Below are positions 35,378 to 44,113 of a stretch of 64,000 nucleotides of DNA, piece after piece. The DNA is from Klebsiella oxytoca NBRC 105695 (lineage in GTDB: Bacteria > Pseudomonadota > Gammaproteobacteria > Enterobacterales > Enterobacteriaceae): the NCBI RefSeq assembly GCF_001598695.1, contig NZ_BCZK01000011.1:62001-126000 (forward strand), written 5' to 3'. The stretch's first letter is position 1. Each line of letters starts with the position of its first letter. Both the position numbers and the translations under genes were made by a program. The notes beneath the pieces are model-generated. The model had not been told where the DNA came from, searched no databases, and was given only the letters and a program-made list of their open reading frames with translations.

Positions 35378-35809
35378 TCAGTTAAAACGGAACACGTCTT
35401 CACAGGCCTGCTTGAGTGCGCTATCACCGGTAATATTGCACACGCGCTGCCAGCCGGTAATGCCGTTAGCGTTATCCCAGTTCGGCGTCATCGTGACGCT
35501 TAAGCCATTGAGACTCTCCTGTCCGGTGAGCGTGACAACGCCTGCCGCCACGGTCATGGCCGAGACATAGCGAGTAGTCGCGGGCGAAGGGATACCGTTG
35601 CTGCCGCCATCGCAGGTGGTTATGCCGCCGTGCTCAAGCGCGCAAAGCTCAATGGCGGTGCGGAAAGGGACGAAGGTTTGCAGCATATCGGTAAGCGCTG
35701 CTTTTCGTAGGTAGTTCTGATAAGCCGGAATGCCGATTGCGCTGAGTATCGCGATGATTCCGATGACCACCATCAGTTCGATTAAAGTAAAACCACGTTG
35801 TTTGTCCAT
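35378..35809 (-). CDS. ppdD: Type IV major prepilin PpdD
   Basis: 143 residues. A class-III signal peptide of only six residues (MDKQRG) is cut before F7 by PilD-type prepilin peptidase; mature Glu5 (E11) is present, followed by the hydrophobic N-terminal helix. Two cysteine pairs (C52/C61-type region and the C-terminal loop C...C near residues 124-136) fit pilin disulphides. PpdD homologues form type IV pili in EHEC and are also carried by Klebsiella. It heads ppdD-hofB-hofC on the - strand, 183 bases after nadC. Confidence 0.94.
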   Translation of the reverse strand: MDKQRGFTLIELMVVIGIIAILSAIGIPAYQNYLRKAALTDMLQTFVPFRTAIELCALEHGGITTCDGGSNGIPSPATTRYVSAMTVAAGVVTLTGQESLNGLSVTMTPNWDNANGITGWQRVCNITGDSALKQACEDVFRFN

Positions 35810-35992
35810 AAGTTGCTCCTTGTTATCCTCGGGAGCACTTTGCCGGGCTTTATTCTGCGATACGAGCAGCGGATCGCGCCTAAGGAAGCAGGCTTCCAGG
35901 CTTTTTTTGCGGGTTGCAGCGAGAGATTACTGGCGTGCGAGTCGGTTCGCAAAAGTGCGCCCCGGCATGAAGTGCAAACCGGGGCGAGGGAA

Positions 35993-36910
<918 letters not shown>

Positions 36911-37088
36911 TCAGAAGTGGGAAACATGCTAACCTGAACGACGTTTCCGTACCACATCCGCTTCATTTCGCCGGTGGTTTTCAGCGTGGAGTTTTTGGCG
37001 TTAGCCAACTGAAGAAGAGCGCAAATGATGCCGGGGATGCGATGGCCACGGTGCCGCGAATGCATAAGCTAGTAATAAGGAGATCAAC

Positions 37089-37640
37089 ATGCAGTTGAAC
37101 GGGGGATGGCTGGTAGAAGCGCGTCGGGTTCCTTCGCCGCACTACGATAGCCGTCCGGATAATGAAACCCCTTCGTTGCTGGTGGTGCATAATATTAGCC
37201 TGCCGCCAGGTGAGTTTGGCGGGCCATGGATTGATGCCCTGTTCAGCGGGACGCTCGATCCGAATGCGCACCCTTTTTTTGCTGAAATAGCTCATCTTCG
37301 CGTTTCGGCACACTGTCTGATTCGCCGCGATGGTGAAATCGTGCAGTATGTCCCTTTTGATAAGCGTGCCTGGCACGCGGGCGTTTCCAGCTACCGCGGC
37401 CGAGAACGTTGCAACGACTTTTCCATCGGCATTGAGCTGGAAGGGACCGATACGCTGGCCTATACCGACGCGCAGTATCAGCAACTGGTTGCGGTTACCC
37501 GTCAGCTTATCTTGCTTTATCCGGCGATAGCTGACCATATCACCGGCCATTGCGATATTGCGCCCGTGCGTAAAACGGATCCCGGTCCGGCCTTTGACTG
37601 GGCTAAATTTCGCAGTCTGTTAACCCCGTCGTCAGAATAA
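37089..37640 (+). CDS. ampD: 1,6-anhydro-N-acetylmuramyl-L-alanine amidase AmpD
   Basis: 183 residues. Cytoplasmic zinc amidase that cuts recycled anhydro-muropeptides; its loss raises AmpR-dependent AmpC beta-lactamase expression where ampR-ampC exist. The zinc ligands are H34 (VVHNIS), H154 and D164 (HCDIAPVRKTDPG). AAGGAG precedes the ATG. ampE follows nine bases later. Confidence 0.96.
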   Translation: MQLNGGWLVEARRVPSPHYDSRPDNETPSLLVVHNISLPPGEFGGPWIDALFSGTLDPNAHPFFAEIAHLRVSAHCLIRRDGEIVQYVPFDKRAWHAGVSSYRGRERCNDFSIGIELEGTDTLAYTDAQYQQLVAVTRQLILLYPAIADHITGHCDIAPVRKTDPGPAFDWAKFRSLLTPSSE

Positions 37641-37649
37641 GGAGATGCC

Positions 37650-38504
37650 ATGACGTTGTTCACTACGCTGTTAGTACTTATAGCCGAGCGTTTGTTTAAG
37701 CTTGGCGAGCACTGGCAGCTCGATCACCGGCTGGAAGTGCTGTTTCGCCGGGTTAAGCATTATTCCCTGCTGACCACCGTACTGATGACGGCAGCGGCGG
37801 CGGCGGTCGTGTATGTTATTCAGCGCCTGCTGCAAGGGCAGCTGTTTAACGTTCCTTTGCTGGTGTTCTGGATCCTGCTTGGTTTGCTGTGTATTGGCGC
37901 AGGTAAAGTGCGTTTGCACTATCACGCCTATCTGAAAGCCGCGGCGCGCGACGATAGCCGCGCCTGCGATGCGATGGCCAGCGAGCTCACCCTGATCCAC
38001 GGCGTGCCGCCCGGCTGCGACCAGCGTGAATATCTGAGCGAGCTGCAAAACGCGCTGCTGTGGATTAACTACCGCTACTATCTCGCTCCGCTGTTCTGGT
38101 TCGTTGTCGGCGGACCGTGGGGGCCGCTAACTCTGGTGGCCTATTGTACGCTGCGGGCCTGGCAGACCTGGCTGGCGCGTTATCAGACGCCGCGTCATCG
38201 CTTACAGTCGGGGATTGACGGCATTTTGCACGTAGTCGACTGGGTTCCGGTACGTCTGGTCGGCGTGGTCTACGCGCTGATTGGACACGGGGAAAAGGCT
38301 TTGCCTGCGTGGTTTGCTTCGCTGGGCGACCGCCACTCTTCGCAGTATCAGGTGCTGACGCGCCTGGCGCAGTATTCACTTGCGCGCGAGCCGCATGTGG
38401 ATAAAGTGGCAACGCCGAAGGCGGCAGTCTCAATGGCGAAAAAAACATCGCTGGTGGTGGTCGTGATTATGGCGCTGCTGACGATTTACGGTACGTTGAT
38501 TTAA
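37650..38504 (+). CDS. ampE: Inner-membrane regulatory protein AmpE
   Basis: 284 residues with about four hydrophobic spans (for example near 43-60, 67-85, 143-162 and the C-terminal [17 protein letters not shown]). AmpE is named as a beta-lactamase induction accessory protein, but its biochemical role is unsettled. It belongs to the AmpE/CobD-like membrane family. Operon with ampD; a strong hairpin follows. Confidence 0.94.
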   Translation: MTLFTTLLVLIAERLFKLGEHWQLDHRLEVLFRRVKHYSLLTTVLMTAAAAAVVYVIQRLLQGQLFNVPLLVFWILLGLLCIGAGKVRLHYHAYLKAAARDDSRACDAMASELTLIHGVPPGCDQREYLSELQNALLWINYRYYLAPLFWFVVGGPWGPLTLVAYCTLRAWQTWLARYQTPRHRLQSGIDGILHVVDWVPVRLVGVVYALIGHGEKALPAWFASLGDRHSSQYQVLTRLAQYSLAREPHVDKVATPKAAVSMAKKTSLVVVVIMALLTIYGTLI

Positions 38505-38506
38505 GC

Positions 38507-38528
38507 ACCTGCCCGCTGGCGGGCAGGT
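38507..38528. terminator. bidirectional terminator between ampE and the GH43 gene
   Basis: ACCTGCCCGC / GCGGGCAGGT is a perfect 10-bp stem with a 2-base spacer. Only three bases separate it from the ampE stop, and it is followed by CCGCTTTTAATT on the + strand. Confidence 0.75.
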
Positions 38529-38535
38529 TCCGCTT

Positions 38536-39486
38536 TTAATTCGTCTCTGCTGCCGGGATGCCAAAATCAGGCATCCCGTTTTCTTGCCAGCGAATCAGCT
38601 TCAGGCGCGTATGGCGATTCGGATCATACAGCGGGTCGCCTTCGATTTCGGTGTAGTTGCGCGCATGGTACACCAGCACATCTTCTCCCTCCGGCGTTTG
38701 CGTAAAGCTATTGTGGCCTGGCCCATACTGACGATTCTCATAGCTGGTACGAAATACCGGCTGCGGCGCTTTATGCCAGTTTTCCGGGCGGAGAGGGTCG
38801 GCGCTGACGTCTATCCACAGTAGGCCCATGCAGTAGTTTTCGTCGGTGGCGCTGGCGGAATAGCTGACGAACAGCTTGTCGCCATGGAACAGTACCGCCG
38901 GGCCTTCGTTCACCAGAAAACCTCGGCACTCCCAGTCGAACTCGGGTTGACTCAGCATGACCGGCTGACCTTTTAGCGTCCACGGATTTTCCAGTTCAGC
39001 CAGATAGAGGTTGGTATTGCCTTTAATTTCAGGATCTTTTTGCGCCCATAGATACCACTGCTTACCCTGATGGCGGAAAGTCGTGGCATCCAGCGCAAAG
39101 GTATCAAGCGGCGTTTTAATCTGGCCTTTTTCCTGCCATTTACCGGTTAACGGGTCGCTGTCCGCGCATTCCAGCGCGAACATGCGGTGCTGGAACATAC
39201 CCAGCGCATCCAGATCGTGCGTGTGGCTGGCGGCAAAGTAGATATACCATTTGCCGTTAATTTTATGCAGCTCCGGGGCCCATATGAGCTGGCTCATTGG
39301 GCCGCTGTCCGGCTTACGCCAGACGACCACCGGCTGCGCGTCGCGCAAGCCTTCAAGGGTGGCTGAGCGTCGGATTTCCAGACGGTCATACTCCGGTACC
39401 GAGGCGATAAAGTAGTAGCTATCCTGATGGCGCAGAATATAAGGGTCCGCGCGTTGTTCAATAAATGGGTTCGGCCAGTTTTTCAT
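38536..39486 (-). CDS. GH43-family glycoside hydrolase (arabinofuranosidase/xylosidase type)
   Basis: 316 residues, no signal peptide, so cytoplasmic. The five-bladed propeller family GH43 is recognised from its acid/base layout: base D14 (ADPYI), pKa modulator D133 (FALDATTF) and acid E194 (VNEGPAV), plus the conserved APELHKINGKWYIYFAAS-type blade (core IWAPELHKINGKWYIYF). Such enzymes release L-arabinose or D-xylose from oligosaccharides; the exact substrate cannot be told from sequence. Its ATG shares one base with the transporter stop, so import and hydrolysis are coupled. The gene is absent at this locus in E. coli K-12. It differs from E. coli XynB (YagH), which is longer. Confidence 0.88.
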   Translation of the reverse strand: MKNWPNPFIEQRADPYILRHQDSYYFIASVPEYDRLEIRRSATLEGLRDAQPVVVWRKPDSGPMSQLIWAPELHKINGKWYIYFAASHTHDLDALGMFQHRMFALECADSDPLTGKWQEKGQIKTPLDTFALDATTFRHQGKQWYLWAQKDPEIKGNTNLYLAELENPWTLKGQPVMLSQPEFDWECRGFLVNEGPAVLFHGDKLFVSYSASATDENYCMGLLWIDVSADPLRPENWHKAPQPVFRTSYENRQYGPGHNSFTQTPEGEDVLVYHARNYTEIEGDPLYDPNRHTRLKLIRWQENGMPDFGIPAAETN

Positions 39487-40892
39487 TATGCTTTCCTTAC
39501 ATGTTCGCCGGTTTTCAGTTCCTGATAGTCGTTGAGCTCGCTGTAGTTAATCCGACGTTTTTCGAGGTCGGACTGAATTTGCCGCATAAATTCGCGGTTT
39601 ACCTTCAGCATACGCACCACGCCGGCGGTAATCAGATAGCCGACGCCGGGGATAACGCTGAACAGCAATACGATACCGTTAATCGCGGAAGCGCTTTGCT
39701 GCTTCGCGCCGGCATCGTAACCGTACCAGGAGAGCAGGAAGCCAACCATCGCGCCGGCGATGGCCAGGCCGACTTTCAGGAAGAACAGATTGCCGGAGAA
39801 GCTGATGCCGGTGATGCGCTTACCGGTCTTCCATTCGCCGTAGTCATCAACGTCGGCCATCAGCGACCAGTGCAGCGGCGACGGGATCTGGTGCAGAATG
39901 TTCAGCAGGAAATAGAGCACCATAATCATCATGGTGGCGTGCGGGTCGAAGAAATAGAACGCGCAGGAGAAAATCGCCAGGACGATATTGGTCCAGAAAA
40001 ACACCTGCAGTTTGCACCAGCGGTCGGTCAGGACTTTAGCCAGCATACTGCCGATCATCATTCCGACAACCCCGAGGCTGATAAACAGCGTGGCGAAGTG
40101 GGTGCTTTGCTGCATAACCCAGGTGACGTAGTACATGGTCGCAGCCATACGGATAAAGCCCGGACAGACGTTGCACAGCGTTAACAGCAGGATGCGAACC
40201 CACTGGTCGTTTTTCCAGACGTCTTTTAGATCTTTTTTCAGCTCGTCGTTGGTCTGGACTGCGGGTTTTACGCGTTCACGGACGGTGGCGAAGCAGAACA
40301 GGAACATGCACATACCGATAATCGCCAGCACGGTCATCGCCATCTGGTAGCCTTTGGCTTTATCCTCGCCGCCGAACCAGTCCGCCATCGGCAGCAGCGT
40401 CAGGGAGAGCAACAGGGTAGCGATGCCGACCAATACGAAACGATATGACTGACAGGCCACGCGTTCCTGCGGGTCGTTCGTAATCACGCTACCCAATGAG
40501 CAGTAGGGGATGTTGATCGCGGTGTAGGTCAGAGAGAGCAGGAAGTAGGTGACGAAAGCATAGATAACCTTGCTATTGTACGTCCATTCCGGGGTGGTAA
40601 ACATCAGGACGCTGAACAGCGCGTACGGGAAAGCGATCCACAGGAGCCAAGGGCGAAAACGGCCATATTTGCTGCGGGTACGGTCTGCCATTGCCCCCAT
40701 AATCGGGTCGGTCACGGCATCAATAACGCGTACGGAAAGCAGAAGCACCCCGACCAGCGCCGGTGCGAGACCAAAAATATCCGTATAAAAATAGTTAACA
40801 AACAACATGATGGCGCCGAAGATAATATTACATCCGGCATCGCCCATTCCGTAGCCTATTTTCTCTTTAACTGAAAGCTTATTGCCATTCAT
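39486..40892 (-). CDS. GPH-family sugar:cation symporter (glycoside-pentoside-hexuronide)
   Basis: 468 residues with about 12 membrane spans. The family signature near the N-terminus is present: RVIDAVTDPIMGAMADRTRS, followed by KYGRFRPWLLW. The best-known relatives are XynT/YagG, XylP and MelB-like carriers, which move pentosides or oligosaccharides with Na+ or H+. It is the first gene of a two-gene operon with the GH43 hydrolase, suggesting uptake of short arabino- or xylo-oligosaccharides. GGAG lies nine bases before the ATG. No regulator lies beside it. Confidence 0.88.
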   Translation of the reverse strand: MNGNKLSVKEKIGYGMGDAGCNIIFGAIMLFVNYFYTDIFGLAPALVGVLLLSVRVIDAVTDPIMGAMADRTRSKYGRFRPWLLWIAFPYALFSVLMFTTPEWTYNSKVIYAFVTYFLLSLTYTAINIPYCSLGSVITNDPQERVACQSYRFVLVGIATLLLSLTLLPMADWFGGEDKAKGYQMAMTVLAIIGMCMFLFCFATVRERVKPAVQTNDELKKDLKDVWKNDQWVRILLLTLCNVCPGFIRMAATMYYVTWVMQQSTHFATLFISLGVVGMMIGSMLAKVLTDRWCKLQVFFWTNIVLAIFSCAFYFFDPHATMMIMVLYFLLNILHQIPSPLHWSLMADVDDYGEWKTGKRITGISFSGNLFFLKVGLAIAGAMVGFLLSWYGYDAGAKQQSASAINGIVLLFSVIPGVGYLITAGVVRMLKVNREFMRQIQSDLEKRRINYSELNDYQELKTGEHVRKA

Positions 40893-41022
40893 AGCGACGA
40901 TCTCCCCGTTGCGGTATGGAGAGGATTATTAGTCGGGTAAGAGATGATTGCGTTGCAGGATAGGGTCGACGATATGGATAAATGGGTTATGACGAGGAAA
41001 GTGTGAAGCAGATAACAATGCG

Positions 41023-41051
41023 CTGTGCCCGCCAGCGGCGGGCGGGCACAG
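41023..41051. terminator. strong hairpin between aroP and the sugar transporter
   Basis: CTGTGCCCGCC / GGCGGGCACAG is a perfect 11-bp stem with a 7-base loop, 18 bases past the aroP stop on the - strand. No T tract follows, so it may act as a 3'-end barrier rather than a classical terminator. Confidence 0.6.
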
Positions 41052-41068
41052 ATTCAGGTGATGTATGA

Positions 41069-42439
41069 TTATGCTTTAACGGCGCTGGCGGTTTTCTGCT
41101 TGAACAGATAACCGACGCCGAGAACGGCAATCCACACCGGGATCAGATAGACGGAAATCGCCATGCCCGGAGTCATCAGCATAATAACCAGTACCCCGAC
41201 CATAAATAGCAGGCAGATCCAGTTGCCTAACGGATAAAACAGCGCCGGGAAGCGGGTGACCACGCCCTGCTGCTGCTTAGCGCGGCGGAATTTAATGTGC
41301 GCCAGGCTAATCATCGCCCAGTTGATCACCAGCGCAGAAACCACCAGCGCCATCAGCAGACCAAACGCGGATTCCGGCGCGAAGTAGTTAATCAGTACGC
41401 ACAGCGCGGTGACCAGCGCGGAAACGAGGATCGTATTAACCGGCACGCCGCGTTTATCGACGCTCATCAGCGCTTTTGGCGCGTTCCCCTGCTGGGCCAG
41501 ACCGAACAGCATACGGCTGTTGCAGTATACGCAGCTGTTGTAAACGGAAAGCGCTGCGGTTAATACCACAATATTCAGGGCATTAGCGACGAAGGTATCG
41601 CCCAGTTCGTGGAAGATAAGGACGAACGGGCTGGTATCGGCGGTCACGCGGCTCCACGGCAGCAGAGAGAGCAGAACGGCCAGCGATCCTACATAGAAAA
41701 TCAGAATGCGGTAGATAACCTGGTTGGTCGCTTTCGGGATACTTTGCTCCGGGTTATCTGCTTCTGCGGCGGTAATACCCACCAGCTCAAGGCCGCCGAA
41801 GGAGAACATAATAATCGCCATCATCATCACCAGCCCGGTGAAGCCGTGCGGCAGGAACCCGCCTTGCTCCCACAGGTTGCGTACGGTAGCCTGCGGACCG
41901 CCGTTGCCGCTGAACAACAGCCAGCCGCCGAACAGGATCATCGCCACAACGGCGACAACTTTAATGATCGCGAACCAGAACTCCATTTCGCCAAACACCT
42001 TGACGTTAGTCAGGTTGATAGCATTGATGGCGATAAAGAAAATAGCCGCAGAAACCCAGGTGGGAATTTCCGGCCACCAGAACTGAACGTATTTCCCGAC
42101 CGCGGTCAGCTCGGCCATGGCCACCAGAACGTAGAGAACCCAGTAGTTCCATCCGGAAGCAAAGCCCGCAAAGCCGCCCCAGTATTTATAGGCGAAATGA
42201 CTAAATGAACCGGCTACCGGCTCTTCTACCACCATCTCGCCCAGCTGACGCATGATCAGGAAGGCAATGAAACCGGCAATTGCGTAGCCCAGAATAATAC
42301 CGGGACCTGCATTTTGGATGACGGATGCACTACCCAGAAACAAACCGGTACCGATAGCGCCTCCCAGCGCAATAAGCTGAATGTGGCGGTTTTTAAGGCC
42401 GCGCTTTAGCCGATCGCCATGCTGTTGACCTTCCATCAT
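41069..42439 (-). CDS. aroP: Aromatic amino acid transporter AroP
   Basis: 456 residues, 12-span APC-family permease for phenylalanine, tyrosine and tryptophan. Family landmarks: GGAIGTGLFLGSA in span 1, the EPVAGSFSHFAYKYWG segment, and FSFGGLELVGITAAEA. The start at 42439 (ATG-ATG) fits the E. coli protein (457 residues) and has GAGG before it; a 48-codon N-terminal extension of the open frame lacks support. TyrR-type boxes lie upstream. Confidence 0.96.
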   Translation of the reverse strand: MMEGQQHGDRLKRGLKNRHIQLIALGGAIGTGLFLGSASVIQNAGPGIILGYAIAGFIAFLIMRQLGEMVVEEPVAGSFSHFAYKYWGGFAGFASGWNYWVLYVLVAMAELTAVGKYVQFWWPEIPTWVSAAIFFIAINAINLTNVKVFGEMEFWFAIIKVVAVVAMILFGGWLLFSGNGGPQATVRNLWEQGGFLPHGFTGLVMMMAIIMFSFGGLELVGITAAEADNPEQSIPKATNQVIYRILIFYVGSLAVLLSLLPWSRVTADTSPFVLIFHELGDTFVANALNIVVLTAALSVYNSCVYCNSRMLFGLAQQGNAPKALMSVDKRGVPVNTILVSALVTALCVLINYFAPESAFGLLMALVVSALVINWAMISLAHIKFRRAKQQQGVVTRFPALFYPLGNWICLLFMVGVLVIMLMTPGMAISVYLIPVWIAVLGVGYLFKQKTASAVKA

Positions 42440-42598
42440 GAAACCTCGTGTGTGGTTATGGTTATTATGTTTGTATGCGTCATCCATCAGGTGACTTCTT
42501 CGCTGTCCATCCCTGCCTGATAGCATAGTCAGCGAAGTTTCACTGAGCCTGCGCCCCGTTTTGCCCCGAGTGATGTAGCGCACATATTATTGTATGTG

Positions 42599-42638
42599 TG
42601 TAATTATCAAATTCCGTATGTGTACTTATTTGTTTACG
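42599..42638. promoter_or_regulatory. tandem TyrR boxes upstream of aroP
   Basis: A strong-type box TGTACT-N6-TTTACG (42621-42638) fits TGTAAA-N6-TTTACA in 9 of 12 positions. A weaker box starting TGTAAT at 42599 lies 22 bases to its left. The strong/weak pair at about two helical turns matches the arrangement known for TyrR repression of aroP in E. coli. Confidence 0.55.
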
Positions 42639-43045
42639 CAAGGCAGAGAGGGTAATTCATGAAAAGGCCTTTCGTAACATGGAGAATAGTGATAAGCGCC
42701 GCTGAATGCACCTGCTTTATGAAGGGATGATGACGAAGCGAGCAAAAAGAAACCATTTGTAAATTATGCCAGCATACTCCGCATCTACTCCTTTCTTCTC
42801 TGTTATTCATGTTAAGTGAATTTATATTCATTAAAAAAGGCGTTGAATCGGTTCAGATAGCGTAATTTTTCGTTTCCATTTAGTTAATGCTACCTCCTTG
42901 TGAGTAAACACAACATTTGTGCAAAGTTACATTTATGAAATGTTATTTCTGTAAGGTTGTTAAAACGTGCCGGGTTTAATGATTTCAATCAAAACCTGTA
43001 TGGACAGAAGGTGAATACTTTGTTACTTTAGCGATACGAACTATG
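42639..43045. other. AT-rich divergent aroP-pdhR regulatory region
   Basis: About 400 bases with no supported gene, part of the 653-base aroP-pdhR gap. The part from 42830 to 42990 is notably AT-rich. The pdhR promoter should lie just upstream of the operator at 43046; TACTTTAGC is a possible -10 region but was not assigned firmly. Confidence 0.45.
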
Positions 43046-43062
43046 AATTGGTAAGACCAATT
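43046..43062. promoter_or_regulatory. PdhR operator
   Basis: AATTGGTAAGACCAATT is a perfect 7-3-7 palindrome matching the PdhR consensus ATTGGTnnnACCAAT. It lies 31 bases before the pdhR ATG, so PdhR represses its own operon and pyruvate relieves this. Confidence 0.93.
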
Positions 43063-43092
43063 GACTCCGGGCTAATGGCAGAGACAGGGAAT

Positions 43093-43872
43093 ATGGCCTA
43101 CAGCAAGATCCGCCAACCAAAACTATCCGATGTGATAGAGCAGCAGCTGGAGTTTTTAATCCTTGAGGGGACGTTGCGCCCCGGTGAAAAGCTCCCGCCT
43201 GAACGTGAACTGGCAAAACAGTTTGACGTTTCCCGACCCTCGCTACGTGAGGCTATTCAACGCCTCGAAGCTAAGGGGTTGTTGCTTCGTCGCCAGGGGG
43301 GCGGAACGTTTGTACAAAGCCGCCTGTGGCAGAGCTTCAGCGATCCGCTGGTAGAGCTACTGTCCGACCACCCTGAATCCCAATTTGATCTGCTGGAAAC
43401 CCGTCACGCGCTTGAAGGCATTGCCGCATATTACGCAGCGCTGCGCAGCAATGATGAAGATCGCGAACGCATTCGCGAGCTGCATCAGGCTATCGAGCGG
43501 GCTCAGCAGTCGGGCGATCTTGATGCTGAATCCGATGCCGTCGTCCAGTATCAAATAGCCGTCACCGAAGCGGCGCACAATGTTGTGCTGCTCCATCTAC
43601 TACGCTGTATGGAGCCAATGCTGGCTCAGAACGTTCGCCAGAATTTTGAATTGTTGTACGCCCGCCGGGAAATGCTCCCGCAGGTCAGCAATCATCGCAC
43701 TCGAATTTTTGAGGCGATAATCGCCGGGGAGCCGGAGCAGGCGCGTGAAGCCTCGCATCGTCACCTGGCGTTCATAGAGGAAATTTTGCTGGATCGTAGC
43801 CGTGAGCAGAGCCGTCGTGAACGCTCACTGCGTCGTTTACAGCAACGAAAGGATGAGAACTCCGGTTCTTAA
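43093..43872 (+). CDS. pdhR: Pyruvate-sensing repressor PdhR
   Basis: 259-residue GntR/FadR-subfamily regulator. The winged HTH contains [20 protein letters not shown] and [16 protein letters not shown]; the helical FCD effector domain follows ([15 protein letters not shown]). It senses pyruvate and controls aceEF-lpd, ndh and cyoABCDE. The ATG at 43093 matches E. coli; an upstream in-frame ATG at 43048 would run through the operator. The C-terminus is five residues longer than in E. coli (ends in ENSGS). Confidence 0.96.
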   Translation: MAYSKIRQPKLSDVIEQQLEFLILEGTLRPGEKLPPERELAKQFDVSRPSLREAIQRLEAKGLLLRRQGGGTFVQSRLWQSFSDPLVELLSDHPESQFDLLETRHALEGIAAYYAALRSNDEDRERIRELHQAIERAQQSGDLDAESDAVVQYQIAVTEAAHNVVLLHLLRCMEPMLAQNVRQNFELLYARREMLPQVSNHRTRIFEAIIAGEPEQAREASHRHLAFIEEILLDRSREQSRRERSLRRLQQRKDENSGS

Positions 43873-43904
43873 GCGCCATTTTTAGAGCGCGGCAACTAAA
43901 CGCA

Positions 43905-44074
43905 GAACCTGTCTTATTGCACTTTTAGTTGTTCAAAATAATTTTGGGTGTATCGCGGCGGCAAGCGCGCGAATCCCCGGGAGCATAGTGAACTATGCGA
44001 CTGGAGTGAGGTAGCGAAGCCAACAAAGAGACAGCCAGAAGCATGAAGAACAAAGAGCGCAATGGGACAGGTTC
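43905..44074 (+). promoter_or_regulatory. long inverted-repeat structure in the pdhR-aceE spacer
   Basis: GAACCTGTC at 43905-43913 pairs exactly with GACAGGTTC at 44066-44074, and pairing continues inwards through ATTGC / GCAAT and CT-rich bases for about 25 positions with a few mismatches. The arms enclose the ERIC-like element. The RNA would form a long-stemmed structure ahead of the aceE ribosome-binding site (AAGGAAT, 44100). Confidence 0.75.
43937..44053. repeat. ERIC-like (IRU) repeat element
   Basis: The centre GAATCCCCGGGAGC at 43971 and GCGACTGGAGTGAG at 43997 match the ERIC core (GAATCCCCAGGAGC ... GTGACTGGGGTGAG). GCGGCAAGCG before it and AAGCCAAC, GAAGCATGA after it fit the consensus flanks. 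The internal dyad GCATAG-TGAA-CTATGC (43983-43998) is perfect. Borders are approximate. ERIC elements are non-coding palindromic repeats of about 127 bases found only between enterobacterial genes. Confidence 0.82.
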
Positions 44075-44113
44075 CAGATTAATCAACGATTAGATAGATA
44101 AGGAATACCCCCC

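Noticed and set aside
42440-42583. A 48-residue N-terminal extension of AroP
   Set aside because: The extension is Arg/His-rich, not membrane-like, and the ATG-ATG at 42439 with GAGG matches the known start.
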